From contig NZ_CP096884.1 of NCBI RefSeq assembly GCF_023273855.1, positions 124,001 to 188,000 of the forward strand: DNA of 64,000 nucleotides, read 5' to 3'. The notes under the pieces were generated by a model. It did not search any database. It was given only the letters and a program-made list of their open reading frames with translations, and was not told the origin of the DNA. Shown here one piece after another: positions 16,201-27,901 of this stretch. The stretch is from Seonamhaeicola sp. ML3 (lineage in GTDB: Bacteria > Bacteroidota > Bacteroidia > Flavobacteriales > Flavobacteriaceae). Made by a program: the position numbers and the translations under genes. The stretch's first letter is position 1; each line of letters begins with the position of its first letter.

Positions 16201-19200
16201 CCGTCATTAGTCAATGAAATTTGGAATGTAATCTCAGTTCCCACTAATGGAGACGTATCTCCATCTACTACTATTTTATCAATTGAAAGATCCGCAATAG
16301 GAGTTACCGGTGTAACTACTGCATTATCTTCATCATCTTCACTTTGATCTCCGTCATCATTGTTTGGTGTAGAATCTATATCATATACATCTGATGCCGT
16401 AACTTCAGCAATATTTAAATAATCACCTGTTGCATTTACTAAAACATCAATTAATAAAGATTCATACTCCCCTGCTCTTACACTTCCTATATTCCAAACA
16501 CCTGTATTCTCATCATATAATCCGGCTGTTGAACTGTATAATATAAAGTCATATCCTGATGGTAATAAGTCTACTACTTCTACTCCAGTAGCATCTTGTG
16601 GTCCATCATTAAACACTCTAATCTCAAATGTAATTTCAGAACCTATTAACGGTGTCAAGTCACCATCAACGACAAATTTAGTCAATGATAAATCTGCTTG
16701 TGCTGGAACGATAGTGAGTTCGTCCTCGTCATCGTCGTCACCGTTCGTGTCACCGTCCTCGTCAACGGTCTCGTCCGTGGTCGGGTCACTGTCAGGATCG
16801 TACTGGTCGCTCGCGGTTATCTGGGCTACGTTCGTGTACTCCCCGCTGGCCCCCGTAGGTGCGTTTACCGTTGCCTCGTATGTCAATACCACCGTACCGT
16901 TATTTGCAGCTACCGTCAATCCTGTCCACGTTGCCGTGTTCCCTGATTGAGAACCGCCGTCGTTTACTGATGTTAACGTATAACCTACCGGTAAAATATC
17001 CTCTACCGATACACCCGTAGCTACGTCAGGTCCGGCGTTGGTCACCGTCAAGGTGAAGGTTACCGTATCACCTACATTGGGAAGGTTATCGTTTATCGTT
17101 TTTACTATACTTAAATCCGATTGCTGTGGCACTACTGCCGCAGTCGCCTCATCGTCGTCAGAGATACCGTCGCCCATATCGTCTGCCGATTCATCGGTCG
17201 ATGGATCGCTATCGGTATCGTACTGGTCGGCCACGGTTATCCTTACTCGGTTAACGTACTCGTTTGCAGCTCCAGTAGGGGCATCCACGGTAGTATCGAA
17301 GGTCAGGGTCACCGTATCCGTACCCAACGGTACGCTAAGGCCCGTCCAGTCGATAACGTTGCCCGTTGCTACACCAGAGTTGCTGATGTTGGCTATCGCA
17401 CTGTATCCAACAGGCAATACATCCTGTACTGATACTCCTGTCGCCGCTACGTCGCCGGCATTGCTTATCGTGATGGTGAACGTCACTGTGTCCCCTACGT
17501 TAGGGGTAGCATCGCTCACGGTCTTGTTTATGGATAGATCCGAGGTCTGAGGGGTCACCGTGAAGCTGTCCTCCTCGTCCTCACTCTGGTCGCCGTCGTC
17601 GTTATCAGGATCACTGTCTGGGTCGTATTGGTCGGCAGCAGACACTTCAGCGATATTGGTATACTCACCGATCGCTCCAGTCGGTGCACCCACCGTTACC
17701 TGGTAGCTCAACGTAATGCTCGCTCCGTTGGCGATGCTCAATCCCGTCCAGTCTATCTGGTTCCCCGTTGCAGAACCACCGTTGTCTATGCTCGTTATTC
17801 CGCTGTAGCCCACAGGAACAATATCCGTTACCGATACGCCTGTGGCACTATCCGGGCCGTTGTTGGTCACTACGATTTCGAAGGTAACCGTATCGCCCAC
17901 GTTAGGAGTGGCACTGCTTCCTGAGCTGATGCCCTTGGCCAGCTCTAAGTCCGCTTGTTCCGGTGTTACCGTCTCGTCGTCCTCGTCGTCCTCGCTCTGG
18001 TCGCCGTCGTCATTGTTTGGCGTACTGTCCGTATCGTATTGGTCGCTTCCTGTAATCTCCGCTGTATTATTGTATTCACCAGTAGTTCCCGTTGGGGCAT
18101 TTACCGTTACCTGGTAGCTTACCGCCAATCCTGTCAACGGTACGTTCAATCCGTCCCATGTGATGGTCGTATCCCCGGCATTGTAAACACCGCCGTTGTC
18201 TATCGAACCACCTACCAAGGTATACCCCACTGGCAGTACATCGTCAAGGCTTACACCCGTGGCAACAGATGCCCCAGCGTTGCTGATAGCGATATTGAAC
18301 GTTATCACATCACCTACGTTCGGCGTAGTGTCGCTTACCGTTTTATCTATTGAAAGATCGGATGTCTGTGGCACAACCGTGAAGTTGTCCTCGTCGTCCT
18401 CGCTCTGGTCGCCGTCGTCGTTGTTTGGCGTACTGTCCGTATCGTATTGGTCAGCAGCTGTTACTTCTGCTACGTTCCCATATTCTCCCGCTGCTCCGGT
18501 AGGTGCGTTAACGGTCGCCTGATAGGTCACCGTTATGCTTCCCGCTGCAGGTACGAACAAGCCTGTCCAAGTTGCCGTGTTACCGGCCCCTGTTCCCGCA
18601 TCGTTCACCGTACCCAAGGTATAGCCTATAGGCAATACATCCTCTACCGATACGTTGGTAGCATCCTGAGGCCCTGCGTTGCTGATTACCAGCTCGAAGG
18701 TCAGTACGTCGCCTACGTTAGGCGTTGCACTCCCAGATGACAGGCTTTTTGCCAAGGACAGGTCTATCTGTGCAGGCGCAATGGTCAAGCTGTCCTCGTC
18801 ATCGTCGTCTCCGTCCGTGTCGCCGTCCTCGTCAACGGTCTCGTCCGTGGCCGGGTCACTGTCAGGGTCGTACTGGTCGCTCGCGGTTATCTGTGCTACG
18901 TTGGTGTACTCGCCCGCTGCTCCAGTTGGAGCGTTCACAGTGGCCTCGTACGTCAATACCACTGTACCGTTATTTGCAGCTACCGTAAGACCAGTCCACG
19001 TTGCCGTGTTGCCCGATTGGGAACCGCCGTCGTTTACTGATGTTAACGTATAACCTACCGGTAAAATATCCTCTACCGATACACCCGTAGCAACGTCAGG
19101 TCCGGCGTTGGTCACCGTCAAGGTGAACGTTACCGTATCCCCTACATTGGGAAGGTTATCGTTTATCGTTTTTACTATACTTAAATCCGATTGCTGTGGC

Positions 19201-22200
19201 ACTACTACCGCAGTCGCCTCATCGTCGTCCGCGATGCCGTCGCCCATATCGTCTGCCGATTCATCGGTCGATGGGTCGCTATCGGTATCGTACTGGTCGG
19301 CCGCTGTTATCCTTACTCGGTTAACGTACTCGTTTGTAGCTCCAGTAGGGGCATCCACGGTAGCATCGAAGGTCAGGGTCACCGTATCCGTACCCAACGG
19401 TACGCTAAGGCCCGTCCAGTCGATAACGTTGCTCGTTGCTACACCAGAGTTGCTGATGTTGGCTATAGCACTGTATCCAACAGGAAGCACGTCCTGTACC
19501 GATATGTTGGTTGCCGCTACGTCACCGGAATTGCTTATCGTGATGGTGAACGTTACCACATCGCCTACGTTAGGCGTAGCGTCGCTCACTGTCTTGTTTA
19601 TGGATAGATCTGAAATTTGTGGTACAACTGTATAACTATCCTCATCATCTTCGCTTTGAGTACCATCATCATTATTTGGTATGCTATCAGGGTCGAATTG
19701 ATCTGCTTCGGTTACCTCCGCAAAATTCCTGTATTCATCTAGTATACCAATAGGAGCTTCAATTGTAACCTGATAACTGAGTGTAATACTGGTTCCATTT
19801 GCAATATTTAAACCTGTCCAATCTATTTGATTATCTGTTACAACACCGCCATTTGTAACATTAGTAATTGAGCTAAAACCCGGTGGATTTAAATCTATTA
19901 CTGCAACGCCAGTAGCATCATCAGGACCAGTATTAGTAACAATTATCTCAAAAGTCACCGTATCTCCTATATTTGGAGTCGCACTGCTCCCTGAACTTAT
20001 TGTTTTTGTTAATTCTAAGTCAGCTTGCTCAATTGTAAATGTGGCATCATCTTCGTCATCTTCACTTTGATCGCCATCGTCATTATCAGGTGTACTGTCT
20101 GGGTCAGGTAAATCACTATTTGTAATTTGAGCAATATTAGTATAATCTCCTGAGCCATTGATTATCACATTGTAAGTTAATGTTCTAGAAAGTCCGTTGT
20201 TAAGAGATAAGTCACTCCATACTATTGAATTGTTTCCAATAATGTAAACTCCTCCATTTGAAATTGTTCCCGGCACTATATCATAACCTGAGGGTAAGAG
20301 GTCTTCAATATCTATTCCTGTAGCATCACCAGGTCCAAAGTTTTCTAATAAAATTGAAAAGGTTACTATATCTCCGACTGCTCCTGAAACAGGGGCGGCC
20401 GTTTTTGTTAATTGAAGGTCTGCTGTTTCCAAAGTTACCGAAGCGTCATCTTCATCATCTTCACTTTGATCACCATCATCATTACCAGGTGTACTATCTG
20501 GATCAGCTTGATCTGAAGTTGCTATTTCAGCTATGTTATTATATTCTCCAGTGGCTCCGGTTGGCGCATTTACAGTTGTTGTAATATTAATCGTAGCTGG
20601 TGTTGATGTGGTTACAGAACCAATGTTCCAAACTCCTGTACTAGAATTATAATTTCCGCCGGAATTATCACTTTGATAAGTAAAGCCAATTGGTAATTCA
20701 TCCTGAACGGTAACATTTGTTGCAGTATCTGTTCCTGAATTCGTAACAGTAATGGTGAATATAACCGTGTCTCCTACACTAACATTTGAAGCAGAAGCTA
20801 CTTTTTGAAGCGATAAATCTGATGACTGGATAGTCACAGACGCATTGTCCTCATCATCTTCACTTTGATCTCCATCATCATTATCTGGTGTACTATCTGG
20901 GTCTAGACTATCGCTTGCAGTTATCTCTGCTAGATTTGTATATGCTCCGCTACCATTTACTGTGGCATTAAATGTTAAATCTAAAGTATCTCCACTATCA
21001 ATATTTAAATTGGTCCATGTAATGGTTTGAGTAGCCACTTCAAAAGACCCTCCGTTAGATACCGTACCTGGTACTAAGGAATAGCCTAGAGGCAATACAT
21101 CTTCAACACTAATGCCGATAGCATCTGAATTAGGCAAAACACTATCATTGTTTAAAATAGAAATAGTAAACGTTACAATATCCCCAACATTTACAGAAGA
21201 TGGAGCAACTGTTTTTGATAATTCCAAATCTGAAATTGGGGTTATAGTTAGTGTCATTGTATCACTTGCTTCGCTACAAGTTCCATTACTAACAGCCCAT
21301 TCAAAAACATAGGTACCAACTGCCGTGCCCGTAACTTGAGTACCTGGATCATTAGCATCTGCAAATCCAACCGTAGTTGGTCCCGAAACTTGACTCCAAG
21401 TTCCTATTCCTGTAGAAGCTGGAGTTGCACCTAAGAAAACTGGAGTTAATTCTTGTAAGGTTTGATTTGGCCCTGCTTCAGCTGAAACAGGATCGGCAAA
21501 AATAACTATCTGCATTGAATCAGCTGATGAACAGCCTCCATTTTCAGCCGTCCATGTAAATTCATAAGTTCCCTGACTTAAACCTAAAACGAATGTATTA
21601 GGGTCATTTGGTGAATCTATAAGTGCTGGATTCCCTGCGGTTTGTGTCCATGTTCCAGTTCCTACTGTTACTGGAGTAGCATCTAAACTAGTTAAATTAG
21701 CGGAACAAAACTCTTGATCTGGCCCAGCATCTGCAGTAGATGGTGGGGTATCAGTAAAGGTGATTGTAACTGTATCAGATTGAGGAGCACATAGTGATGG
21801 ACTTTGAAATGGATCTGATGGACTAGGAGGGTCTGATGGTGGAGGGTTGTTGGAAACCGTCCACTCAAGAACATATGTACCAACTTCAATATTAGTCATT
21901 CCTGTTATAGGATTATTTGGAAAGTCTATTGTTGTTGAATGTCCGGAAGGCCCGCTAATGATTGACCACGCTCCAATACCAGAAGTTGGTGCCGTAGCAG
22001 ATGTTAAAAAATCTGTTTGACATGCATTGGTTTGATTAGGTCCCGCCTCAACTGGGTCTGGGACATTATACACTTCAACTCTAACAAAATCCGATTTATC
22101 GACACAGAAATTAGAATCAAAGTTTAATTCAAAGATATAAAGCCCTTCCTGTAGGCCACTAACATTTGTAGTAGCACTGTTATTAGGAGTATCTATAGTA

Positions 22201-25200
22201 ACAGGACCTGAACCTGATGGTTGAGAAATTAGTCGCCATTCTGAAGTTACATCCCCAGGAATTGTGGGGACTTGAGGCGCTGGAGGGTCAGGTAAATTAC
22301 CCGTTGTTAATGTTGCTGTTGTTGTAGAGCCTAGTCCTCCTCCAGTACAAACTACTTGGTCTTGACCTGCATCTGGATTTTGACTTGGACCGTTACTGAC
22401 TGTTACAGCTACATCTTGTGGTGTATTGGAACACCCTACATAATCTGTTGTATACCTGAACACATAACTATTTCCGGGTACAACAGTAGCATTTGCAGTA
22501 TTACTGTTACTTGGTGATTGCGTTGGTGTATGCGTAACTATTTCAGCTGGTGTTGGTGCGCCCCCATTAACAGAGAGAACACTCCATGTTCCTGTAGTAC
22601 CTGTTGTGGCCTCCAAGAACACACTATTCACCTCACATAGGTCTTGATCTGAACCTGCCGAAGTAGCTGGAGCAAATACATCAACAGTAATCTCATCTGT
22701 AGAATCGGTACATAACGGAGAATCGCTAAATACAGTCCATCTGAAGACATAACTACCAGTATATAATCCTGTTATATTGGTTGTTTCGCTATTAGGTGAA
22801 GCTATTGTTGGTGTATTGGGACCTGAAACTACAGTCCATACGCCCGTACCAGTAGAAATTGGTGTCGCCGATATTATTGTATTATCTGCACACACTGTTC
22901 GATTTCCACCTATTATACTTGCTGCAGAAGCCGGTAAACCAACCTCAATAGTAACTGTGTCGGCAGCATTTGCACTTGTACAATTACCATAAGTAATTAC
23001 CCATTCAAAAACATAGGTTCCATCTAATAAATTAGTGAATTCTGCTGTTGGACTATTAATATCATCAACTGTAAAACCAGTTAATCCAGATACTAGACTC
23101 CAAGTTCCAACACCACCAAAAGGCGTTGGGTCATCAGCATTCATTGTGAATGACAATCCAACTGGGTCTAGACATAATGTTTGATCTGGCCCTGCATCAA
23201 TGGCAGCAGTAGTATCTGAAATAACCACTTCAACTTGATCTGAAGTTGAAGGACACGTATTTGTTGTTGGTGGCGTATACCCTATTTCCCACTGAAATAC
23301 ATATTGACCATTTACTAAACCGGTTACACCAGAAGTTGGGTCATTTAGGTCTCCAAAAGCTACCGAAGATGGACCCGATATTTGTGTCCATGTTCCTGTT
23401 TCATCTGTATCAGGTGTGTTAGCACTTAAATTTGTAATACTATTTGTGCCAGAAGACAGACAAATATCAGCTCCAGCATCTGCTATAGTTGGTGAATCTT
23501 CACTTCCTGTATCAATAGTAACCGTATCGGAAGCAGGCAAGGCACAATCTAGTTCTCCTGGTCTTTCATCTAATGTCCATGTTAATGTGTAGCTGGTATT
23601 AGCCGTTGTAAAACCATAAGCTATTGCATTTGGGTCATTAACATCTGAGAATGTTATACCCGGATCTGCTGAAGACCAAACTCCTATTTGATTATCTCGA
23701 GGAGTATCTGCATTCAACTGAACTGGAGCACTAATACAAACCGATTGGTTTACTCCTGCTTCAACTGGTAAATTACTTAAAGGCCCTACTCTAATCTCTA
23801 CGTTATCTTCCTGTACATCACAGCCATTACCTGCAAAAACCGTATAAGTAAAATTATAAGTACCAGGCAACAAACCTATTAGCGCTGGCTCTTGAGCAAA
23901 CCTATCGCTTATTACAGCATTTGTCATTCCTGACGGCCCGCTAATTAAAGACCATATTGAACTTTCACCTAATTGAATAGCACTTCCTGCTAAATTTCCA
24001 TCGGTCTGACCACAAATAAAATCTTGATCGGTACCTGCATTAGCACCAACAGCCTCTGTTGACACATAAATATTAATTGTACTGTTGGCTGCATCACAAC
24101 CTCCAACAAGTAAATTCCCTGTTCTTCTTCTTCTAAAATTAACGGTGTAGACTCCGGCTACATCAAAATTAATTGTAGCTGTTCCATTATTAGAACCCCC
24201 TAAACTAACATAACCTGTTGGAAAACTTATAGAAGAAGCACTTGGGCCACTTACTATACTATAATCCGTTCTATTACCACTTGAGGAAGTATATGGAATA
24301 TTAAAAGTTAAATCGCCACAAGCTCCAGTAATATCGTTTCCTCCATTTGCGGTTATACTTACGGGATCTGAATTATAACTTAAATTTACAGTTGCACTAG
24401 TATCACAACCGGTGTTGGTATTAGTTATCGTATATCTAAACGAATATGAATTGGGTGCGGTTAAACCTGTAACCCTAGTTGTGCTGCTCGTAGGATCTTC
24501 TATGGTAATTGTAGCCGTAGGACCTGAAATTTGGGTCCATTCAACAGTTTCGTTAGTAAAATCTGGTAAAGACCCTACTAATGTAGTTTCTGTAATTGAA
24601 GCATCACAAAATCTTTGATTATTATCTGAAATAGATGCATTAGACACATCTTGTGTAGCAGCCGGAACGGTAATCGTTACGGTATCTGAACCAGACGCAC
24701 ATGGCCCAACTACATCCCATCTAAATTCATAAACTCCCTCAAATAAATCGGAAACTGATGTTGTGTTACTATTCGAGTTATTAATGGTTGGAGTTGTCGG
24801 CCCCGATACAAATGACCAAGTACCTATTTGTCCTCCTCCACCATTTCCTGCAAATGATGCATTCAAACTAGTGCTTTGCGAAACGGTATAACAGTTAGAC
24901 AACGTCTGATCAGAACCAGCCTCTACAGGACTCTGACCACCATAATTAGTAACCGTAATTTCATCGAATGAGGAACAACCATTTCCGGAAATAGTCCAAC
25001 GTAATGTTGTACTACCTGCTGAGGTCTCAGACAAATTTATTGTTGAAGTGGCCGAATTTGGTTGATTAATAGTAACTCCTGCATTATTACCTCCCTCTAT
25101 GGTCCATACGCCAGTTTCTCCAGGATTTAAAGGAGAGTTACCGGTAATATTCAAAGACCCCGAACTATCGGGACAAGAATCTAAACCAGTACCAGCATCT

Positions 25201-25571
25201 GCAATAGTGATAGGGTTTACAGTTACACTAACCGTTTGAGATGGTGTATCTCCATTAAAACACTCGGCCGAAAGTTCAAAAATGTAAACGTTTCCAGCAA
25301 TAGCTCCAGTAATAATGGGATCTTCGTCAGACGGATCGCTTATTATTACTGTTGGTCCACTTACCTGTCTCCAGGTTGGTCCAGCAGCATAAGTATCTGG
25401 AGTAGTACCATCTAGTTGAAACGTTTCATTAACACAAATTGTTTGGTCTAACCCTGCATTGATTGTACACGATTGTGCCTGTAAAGAACTGTGACCAAAT
25501 AAAAAAACAACGAATAGCAAGAGCGTAAACTTAACACACTTAGCTACTTTGAATTGGAAGTAATTGTCCAT
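13239..25571 (-). CDS. Giant T9SS-secreted repeat adhesin (Ig/PKD-like and 19 DUF11 repeats, type B C-terminal signal)
   Basis: A 4110-residue secreted protein. Residues 1-32 are a signal peptide ([17 protein letters not shown]). Residues ~33-1440 hold about 15 Ig/PKD-like modules of ~95 residues, each opening with an AGxDQxxC-like motif and containing GTWSxxSGP and YxFxW. Residues ~1445-4010 hold 19 DUF11 repeats (xDLSLxKxV ... PNVGDxVTFTI ... DVLPxGY), nearly every one ending in an acidic linker such as [17 protein letters not shown]. The last ~95 residues ([15 protein letters not shown] ... [25 protein letters not shown]) are the gliding-motility-associated type B sorting domain. DUF11 repeats 5-11 are in a GC-rich block with foreign-looking codon use. 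The protein resembles SprB in organisation and heads an operon with SprF-like and OmpA-like genes. A role in surface adhesion or gliding is inferred. Confidence 0.92.
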   Translation of the reverse strand: MDNYFQFKVAKCVKFTLLLFVVFLFGHSSLQAQSCTINAGLDQTICVNETFQLDGTTPDTYAAGPTWRQVSGPTVIISDPSDEDPIITGAIAGNVYIFELSAECFNGDTPSQTVSVTVNPITIADAGTGLDSCPDSSGSLNITGNSPLNPGETGVWTIEGGNNAGVTINQPNSATSTINLSETSAGSTTLRWTISGNGCSSFDEITVTNYGGQSPVEAGSDQTLSNCYTVSQSTSLNASFAGNGGGGQIGTWSFVSGPTTPTINNSNSNTTSVSDLFEGVYEFRWDVVGPCASGSDTVTITVPAATQDVSNASISDNNQRFCDASITETTLVGSLPDFTNETVEWTQISGPTATITIEDPTSSTTRVTGLTAPNSYSFRYTITNTNTGCDTSATVNLSYNSDPVSITANGGNDITGACGDLTFNIPYTSSSGNRTDYSIVSGPSASSISFPTGYVSLGGSNNGTATINFDVAGVYTVNFRRRRTGNLLVGGCDAANSTINIYVSTEAVGANAGTDQDFICGQTDGNLAGSAIQLGESSIWSLISGPSGMTNAVISDRFAQEPALIGLLPGTYNFTYTVFAGNGCDVQEDNVEIRVGPLSNLPVEAGVNQSVCISAPVQLNADTPRDNQIGVWSSADPGITFSDVNDPNAIAYGFTTANTSYTLTWTLDERPGELDCALPASDTVTIDTGSEDSPTIADAGADICLSSGTNSITNLSANTPDTDETGTWTQISGPSSVAFGDLNDPTSGVTGLVNGQYVFQWEIGYTPPTTNTCPSTSDQVEVVISDTTAAIDAGPDQTLCLDPVGLSFTMNADDPTPFGGVGTWSLVSGLTGFTVDDINSPTAEFTNLLDGTYVFEWVITYGNCTSANAADTVTIEVGLPASAASIIGGNRTVCADNTIISATPISTGTGVWTVVSGPNTPTIASPNSETTNITGLYTGSYVFRWTVFSDSPLCTDSTDEITVDVFAPATSAGSDQDLCEVNSVFLEATTGTTGTWSVLSVNGGAPTPAEIVTHTPTQSPSNSNTANATVVPGNSYVFRYTTDYVGCSNTPQDVAVTVSNGPSQNPDAGQDQVVCTGGGLGSTTTATLTTGNLPDPPAPQVPTIPGDVTSEWRLISQPSGSGPVTIDTPNNSATTNVSGLQEGLYIFELNFDSNFCVDKSDFVRVEVYNVPDPVEAGPNQTNACQTDFLTSATAPTSGIGAWSIISGPSGHSTTIDFPNNPITGMTNIEVGTYVLEWTVSNNPPPSDPPSPSDPFQSPSLCAPQSDTVTITFTDTPPSTADAGPDQEFCSANLTSLDATPVTVGTGTWTQTAGNPALIDSPNDPNTFVLGLSQGTYEFTWTAENGGCSSADSMQIVIFADPVSAEAGPNQTLQELTPVFLGATPASTGIGTWSQVSGPTTVGFADANDPGTQVTGTAVGTYVFEWAVSNGTCSEASDTMTLTITPISDLELSKTVAPSSVNVGDIVTFTISILNNDSVLPNSDAIGISVEDVLPLGYSLVPGTVSNGGSFEVATQTITWTNLNIDSGDTLDLTFNATVNGSGAYTNLAEITASDSLDPDSTPDNDDGDQSEDDEDNASVTIQSSDLSLQKVASASNVSVGDTVIFTITVTNSGTDTATNVTVQDELPIGFTYQSDNSGGNYNSSTGVWNIGSVTTSTPATINITTTVNAPTGATGEYNNIAEIATSDQADPDSTPGNDDGDQSEDDEDDASVTLETADLQLTKTAAPVSGAVGDIVTFSILLENFGPGDATGIDIEDLLPSGYDIVPGTISNGGVYIIGNNSIVWSDLSLNNGLSRTLTYNVIINGSGDYTNIAQITNSDLPDPDSTPDNDDGDQSEDDEDDATFTIEQADLELTKTISSGSSATPNIGDTVTFEIIVTNTGPDDATGVAVIDLNPPGFSSITNVTNGGVVTDNQIDWTGLNIANGTSITLSYQVTIEAPIGILDEYRNFAEVTEADQFDPDSIPNNDDGTQSEDDEDSYTVVPQISDLSINKTVSDATPNVGDVVTFTITISNSGDVAATNISVQDVLPVGYSAIANISNSGVATSNVIDWTGLSVPLGTDTVTLTFDATVDAPTGATNEYVNRVRITAADQYDTDSDPSTDESADDMGDGIADDDEATAVVVPQQSDLSIVKTINDNLPNVGDTVTFTLTVTNAGPDVATGVSVEDILPVGYTLTSVNDGGSQSGNTATWTGLTVAANNGTVVLTYEATVNAPTGAAGEYTNVAQITASDQYDPDSDPATDETVDEDGDTDGDDDDEDSLTIAPAQIDLSLAKSLSSGSATPNVGDVLTFELVISNAGPQDATNVSVEDVLPIGYTLGTVNDAGTGAGNTATWTGLFVPAAGSITVTYQATVNAPTGAAGEYGNVAEVTAADQYDTDSTPNNDDGDQSEDDEDNFTVVPQTSDLSIDKTVSDTTPNVGDVITFNIAISNAGASVATGVSLDDVLPVGYTLVGGSIDNGGVYNAGDTTITWDGLNVPLTGLAVSYQVTVNAPTGTTGEYNNTAEITGSDQYDTDSTPNNDDGDQSEDDEDDETVTPEQADLELAKGISSGSSATPNVGDTVTFEIVVTNNGPDSATGVSVTDIVPVGYSGITSIDNGGSATGNQIDWTGLSIANGASITLSYQVTVGAPTGAIGEYTNIAEVSAADQYDPDSDPDNDDGDQSEDEEDSFTVTPQTSDLSINKTVSDATPNVGDTVTFTITISNAGDVAATGVSVQDVLPVGYSAIANISNSGVATGNVIDWTGLSVPLGTDTVTLTFDTTVDAPTGAANEYVNRVRITVADQYDTDSDPSTDESADDMGDGISDDDEATAAVVPQQSDLSIVKTINDNLPNVGDTVTFTLTVTNAGPDVATGVSVEDILPVGYTLTSVNDGGSQSGNTATWTGLTVAANNGTVVLTYEATVNAPTGASGEYTNVAQITASDQYDPDSDPTTDETVDEDGDTNGDDDDEDELTIVPAQADLSLTKFVVDGDLTPLIGSEITFEIRVFNDGPQDATGVEVVDLLPSGYDFILYSSTAGLYDENTGVWNIGSVRAGEYESLLIDVLVNATGDYLNIAEVTASDVYDIDSTPNNDDGDQSEDDEDNAVVTPVTPIADLSIDKIVVDGDTSPLVGTEITFQISLTNDGPQDATGVEVVDLLPSGYDFILFSASSGTYDENTGVWNVGTVMNGSTETLLIDVLVNPTGDYVNVTEVIASDILDIDSTPNNDDGDQSEDDEDNAVVTPVTPTADLSLDKIVVDGDTSPLMGTEITFQISVTNDGPEDATGVEVVDLLPSGFDFILFSASSGSYDENTGVWNVGTVANGATETLLIDVLVNTSGDYVNVAEITASDILDLDSTPNNDDGDQSEDDEDNAVVTPVTPMADLSLNKVVVDGDTSPLVGTEITFQITVTNDGPEDATGVEIIDLLPSGFDFILFSSTAGTYNENTGLWNVGTVSAGETQTLLIDVLVNPTGDYVNIAQVTASDVLDNDSTPNNDDGDQSEDDEDNEVITPIASVADLSLTKDVVDGDLTPLVGSEITFILTITNDGPEDATGVEVTDLLPSGFDFVLFSSTSGTYNENTGVWNVGTVANGATETLLIDVLVNTSGDYLNIAQVTASDVLDNDSSPNNDDGDQSEDDENNVLVTPVEAMADLSLQKTVVDGDVTPNVGDEITFQITVTNFGPDAATGVEVTDILPSGFDFILYSATSGLYDESTGVWNAGTIQSGSSQILFIDVLVNAPTGATNEYLNTAQITGSDVLDPDSAPNNDDGDQSEDDEDGILILTETADLSLSKSVSNVDANVGEVITFTLQIDNAGANEATGVAIEDIVPVGYSNIVNISNSGFIDDDEIIWNNLTVPLTGLTITYQATVNMPTLVDGEYVNVAEIIAADQWDPDSTPNNDNGDQSEDDEDNAQINTPIVDIEIVKEVSDANPSILDVITFTISASNLGGIDATSVEILDVLPQGYRFESATVSSGNYSEETSVWQVPLIGAGLTEILEITVTVLDVNDYLNTASLQFLDQIDSNGSNDSDTATVDPECLTIYNEFSPNGNGKNEFFYIDCINNYPNNTLKIYNRWGNLVYTKEGYDNTFDGVSNGRSVLNKNEKLPVGTYYYVLDLGDGSKQKAGWLYLVR
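14307..16700 (-). repeat. 402-bp tandem repeats (AT-rich DUF11 block)
   Basis: The acidic-linker segment recurs at 14721, 15123, 15525, 15927 and 16329, spaced exactly 402 bases (134 codons); the next one leftward (14307) is 414 away. Units encode [19 protein letters not shown] to [14 protein letters not shown] and differ mostly at synonymous sites. They correspond to DUF11 repeats 12-17. Confidence 0.9.
16700..17540 (-). repeat. Direct repeat copy A (two DUF11 units, GC-rich)
   Basis: About 840 bases encoding DUF11 repeats 10 and 11, matched almost base for base by 18770-19610 at a constant offset of 2070. For example the string gaaccgccgtcgtttactga starts at 16951 and at 19021. It forms the left edge of the GC-rich island. 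Confidence 0.88.
16700..19605. other. GC-rich island inside the adhesin gene
   Basis: From about 16,700 to 19,605 codons end mostly in G or C (runs like tcgtcctcgtcgtcctcg on the plus strand), while the same domains on either side end in A or T. The edges are abrupt, within ~20 bases. The island encodes exactly seven DUF11 repeats (numbers 5-11) and stays in frame. It suggests import or conversion from a GC-richer source. Confidence 0.85.
18770..19610 (-). repeat. Direct repeat copy B (two DUF11 units, GC-rich)
   Basis: Partner of the copy at 16700-17540, offset 2070 bases (690 codons). It encodes DUF11 repeats 5 and 6 and forms the right edge of the GC-rich island. The few differences include both silent and replacement changes. 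Confidence 0.88.
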
Positions 25572-25639
25572 TTAGAGTAAGTTATTATTAGATTAATTAC
25601 AATCAAAAAGTAAAAGCTTTGGTAAAAGGGGACTTTAAC

Positions 25640-25653
25640 TTTAATCGATTAAA
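25640..25653. promoter_or_regulatory. 14-bp palindrome at the adhesin transcription start
   Basis: TTTAATCGATTAAA is a perfect palindrome starting 2 bases downstream of the adhesin -7 box, where a repressor would overlap the start of transcription. No regulator is identified. Confidence 0.35.
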
Positions 25654-25655
25654 TG

Positions 25656-25687
25656 CAAATATATTCGATGAAATGCATTTATCCAAA
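25656..25687 (-). promoter_or_regulatory. Promoter of the adhesin operon
   Basis: Minus strand TTTG (25684-25687), 20 bases, TATATTTG (25656-25663): full match to the Bacteroidota consensus. It implies a 5' leader of roughly 75 bases before ATG 25571. Confidence 0.7.
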
Positions 25688-25811
25688 TTTTTATAGAATA
25701 ATTTTAATTTTAATTTATTGTCCCAGCTCTTGATGATATAATTATGTGACACTCACCAAAATTTAAGGTCACTTTTTTATAACAATGATTTCAAGTCGTA
25801 TTTTATAAAGT

Positions 25812-25819
25812 TATATTTG
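25812..25819 (+). promoter_or_regulatory. -7 box (TATATTTG) for prfC
   Basis: TATATTTG lies 15 bases before the prfC ATG at 25835 and implies a very short leader. It rules out the in-frame TTG at 25817, which is inside the box. Confidence 0.5.
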
Positions 25820-25834
25820 CCGAAATTTATTTTT

Positions 25835-27424
25835 ATGTCTTTTTTACAAGAAATAGAGCGCAGAAGAACCTTTGGTATAATTTCCCACCCAGATGCTGGT
25901 AAAACAACATTAACAGAGAAACTACTTCTTTTTGGAGGTGCTATCCAGGAAGCCGGCGCGGTAAAAAGTAATAAAATAAAGAAAGGTGCCACTAGTGATT
26001 TCATGGAGATTGAACGTCAACGTGGTATATCGGTTGCAACTTCGGTGTTGGCATTTGAGTATAATGATATTAAAATAAATATTCTTGACACACCCGGTCA
26101 TAAAGATTTTGCCGAAGATACTTTTAGGACCTTAACAGCCGTAGACAGTGTAATTGTAGTAATTGATGTTGCCAAAGGGGTTGAGGAACAAACCGAAAAG
26201 TTAGTAGAAGTTTGTAGAATGCGTAACATTCCCATGATTGTCTTTATCAACAAATTAGATAGAGAAGGAAAAGATGCTTTCGATTTACTTGATGAAGTTG
26301 AACAAAAACTAGGATTAAGAGTAACACCTTTAAGTTTCCCAATTGGTATGGGATATGAGTTTAAAGGCATTTATAATATATGGGAGAAAAACATTAATTT
26401 ATTCAGCGGTGATAGTAGAAAAGATATCGAAGAAACAATTGAAATTTCAGATTTAAGTTCTTCTGAATTGGATACACTTGTAGGCGAACATGCTGCTGAT
26501 ACACTTAGAGAAGAAATTGAATTAGTTGAGGGTATTTATCCTCAATTTGATAAAGAAGCCTATAGAAGTGGAGAATTACAACCCGTATTTTTTGGTTCTG
26601 CATTAAATAATTTTGGAGTTAGAGAACTTTTGGATTGTTTCGTAGAAATTGCACCAACACCTAGATCGAAACAAAGCGATACAAGGTTGGTGAAACCTGA
26701 TGAAAAAAAATTTACTGGATTTGTTTTTAAGATTCATGCTAACATGGACCCTAACCATAGAAACCGCTTGGCTTTCGTAAAAATTGTTTCAGGAGAATTT
26801 AAAAGGAATACGCCTTATTTACATGTTAGGAATAATAAAAAGTTAAAGTTCTCAAGTCCGAATGCTTTCTTTGCTGAGAAAAAAGAAATTGTAGACATAT
26901 CTTATCCAGGTGATATAGTTGGTTTACAAGATACCGGAAGTTTTAAAATAGGAGATACACTTACCGAAGGTGAAGTCATGAATTATAAAGGTATACCTAG
27001 TTTTTCTCCTGAACACTTTAGATATATTAATAATGCAGACCCTTTAAAATCTAAGCAGTTAGCAAAAGGGATTGACCAGTTGATGGATGAAGGTGTTGCC
27101 CAATTATTTACTCTAGAATTAAACGGAAGAAAGGTTATTGGTACCGTTGGGGCATTGCAATATGAAGTTATTCAATATAGGTTAGAAAACGAATATGGGG
27201 CCAAATGTACCTATGAAAATTTAAATGTTGCTAAAGCTTGTTGGATAGATCCTGAAGATGAGAAAAATGACGAATTTAAAGAGTTTAAACAGGTGAAACA
27301 ACGCTTCCTTGCTAAGGATAAGCAAGGGCAATTGGTTTTTCTTGCAGACTCTCTGTTTTCATTGCAAATGACACAGCAAAAATACCCTAGTATTAAGTTC
27401 CATTTTACTTCGGAATTTGAGTAA
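25835..27424 (+). CDS. prfC: Peptide chain release factor 3
   Basis: A 529-residue translational GTPase that removes RF1/RF2 from the ribosome after peptide release. The G domain has G1 (SHPDAGKTTL, residues 18-27), the switch region with RGISVATSVLAF, G3 (DTPGHKDF), G4 (NKLDRE), then domains II and III typical of RF3 (FVFKIHANMDPNHRNRLAF, EYGAKCTYENL). Length is normal for the family (about 530). I start it at 25835 (MSFLQEIERRRTFG), as in other family members. It is divergent from the adhesin operon, with 263 bases between the start codons. Confidence 0.96.
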   Translation: MSFLQEIERRRTFGIISHPDAGKTTLTEKLLLFGGAIQEAGAVKSNKIKKGATSDFMEIERQRGISVATSVLAFEYNDIKINILDTPGHKDFAEDTFRTLTAVDSVIVVIDVAKGVEEQTEKLVEVCRMRNIPMIVFINKLDREGKDAFDLLDEVEQKLGLRVTPLSFPIGMGYEFKGIYNIWEKNINLFSGDSRKDIEETIEISDLSSSELDTLVGEHAADTLREEIELVEGIYPQFDKEAYRSGELQPVFFGSALNNFGVRELLDCFVEIAPTPRSKQSDTRLVKPDEKKFTGFVFKIHANMDPNHRNRLAFVKIVSGEFKRNTPYLHVRNNKKLKFSSPNAFFAEKKEIVDISYPGDIVGLQDTGSFKIGDTLTEGEVMNYKGIPSFSPEHFRYINNADPLKSKQLAKGIDQLMDEGVAQLFTLELNGRKVIGTVGALQYEVIQYRLENEYGAKCTYENLNVAKACWIDPEDEKNDEFKEFKQVKQRFLAKDKQGQLVFLADSLFSLQMTQQKYPSIKFHFTSEFE

Positions 27425-27532
27425 AGTCTAGATTTAAGACAGTCTATTTTAGATAAAATTTGGTTTTTTATCGATATTTTTATACATTTAGTCGATTAAA
27501 AAATTACCAAACCTGAATAAACAGCCCTGCTT

Positions 27533-27766
27533 ATGGAAGTGAATGCCAACGAATTCAGTAATGAGGATATTACTGTTACCTACGACCCTTGTAAATGCAT
27601 GTTATCCGGGACTTGTGCCAAAGAACTCTCTGAAGTTTTTAGTGACTCAATTATACCTTGGGTAAATTTAGATAATACAGAAACAGGTAAAATAATTGAG
27701 CAAATAGAACGATGCCCCTCTGGTGCTTTAAATTATTTTAAACATAGAAAAAGACAAGCCTCTTAA
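27533..27766 (+). CDS. Small mono-cluster 4Fe-4S protein (Fer4_19, YjdI-like)
   Basis: A 77-residue ferredoxin-like protein of the divergent 4Fe-4S mono-cluster family. Cysteines are C20, C22, C28 and C61: YDPCKCMLSGTCAKEL then ERCPSGAL. The CxxxxxC...CPSGAL pattern and the VFxxxxxPWV segment between are the family hallmark; C20 supplies a fourth cysteine. It probably carries one iron-sulphur cluster and transfers electrons, or helps Fe-S delivery. The partner is unknown. It stands 108 bases after prfC and ends at a strong terminator. Confidence 0.85.
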   Translation: MEVNANEFSNEDITVTYDPCKCMLSGTCAKELSEVFSDSIIPWVNLDNTETGKIIEQIERCPSGALNYFKHRKRQAS

Positions 27767-27800
27767 AAAAAAGCCTTGAAATATTTCAAGGCTTTTTTTA
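27767..27800. terminator. Terminator after the Fe-S protein gene
   Basis: A perfect 14-base stem (27767-27780 with 27785-27798) and a 4-base loop with A and T runs on the two sides, able to work in both directions. Confidence 0.92.
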
Positions 27801-27901
27801 CTCTATCACTTAGGATTCGATAAGGTTTATCAAAAGAATATTTAAAATTACTTTTAATAATCAGATGCTAAAATAACTTCAACATGATATATCTGTCAAA
27901 T

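Noticed and set aside
16698-19635. Several long plus-strand open frames opposite the adhesin gene
   Set aside because: They arise because the GC-rich tandem repeats lack stop codons on the other strand. The translations are repetitive and resemble no protein, while the minus-strand frame is a continuous domain array.
14300-19650. CRISPR-like regular repetition
   Set aside because: The period is about 402-420 bases, coding and in frame; there are no short repeats with unique spacers.
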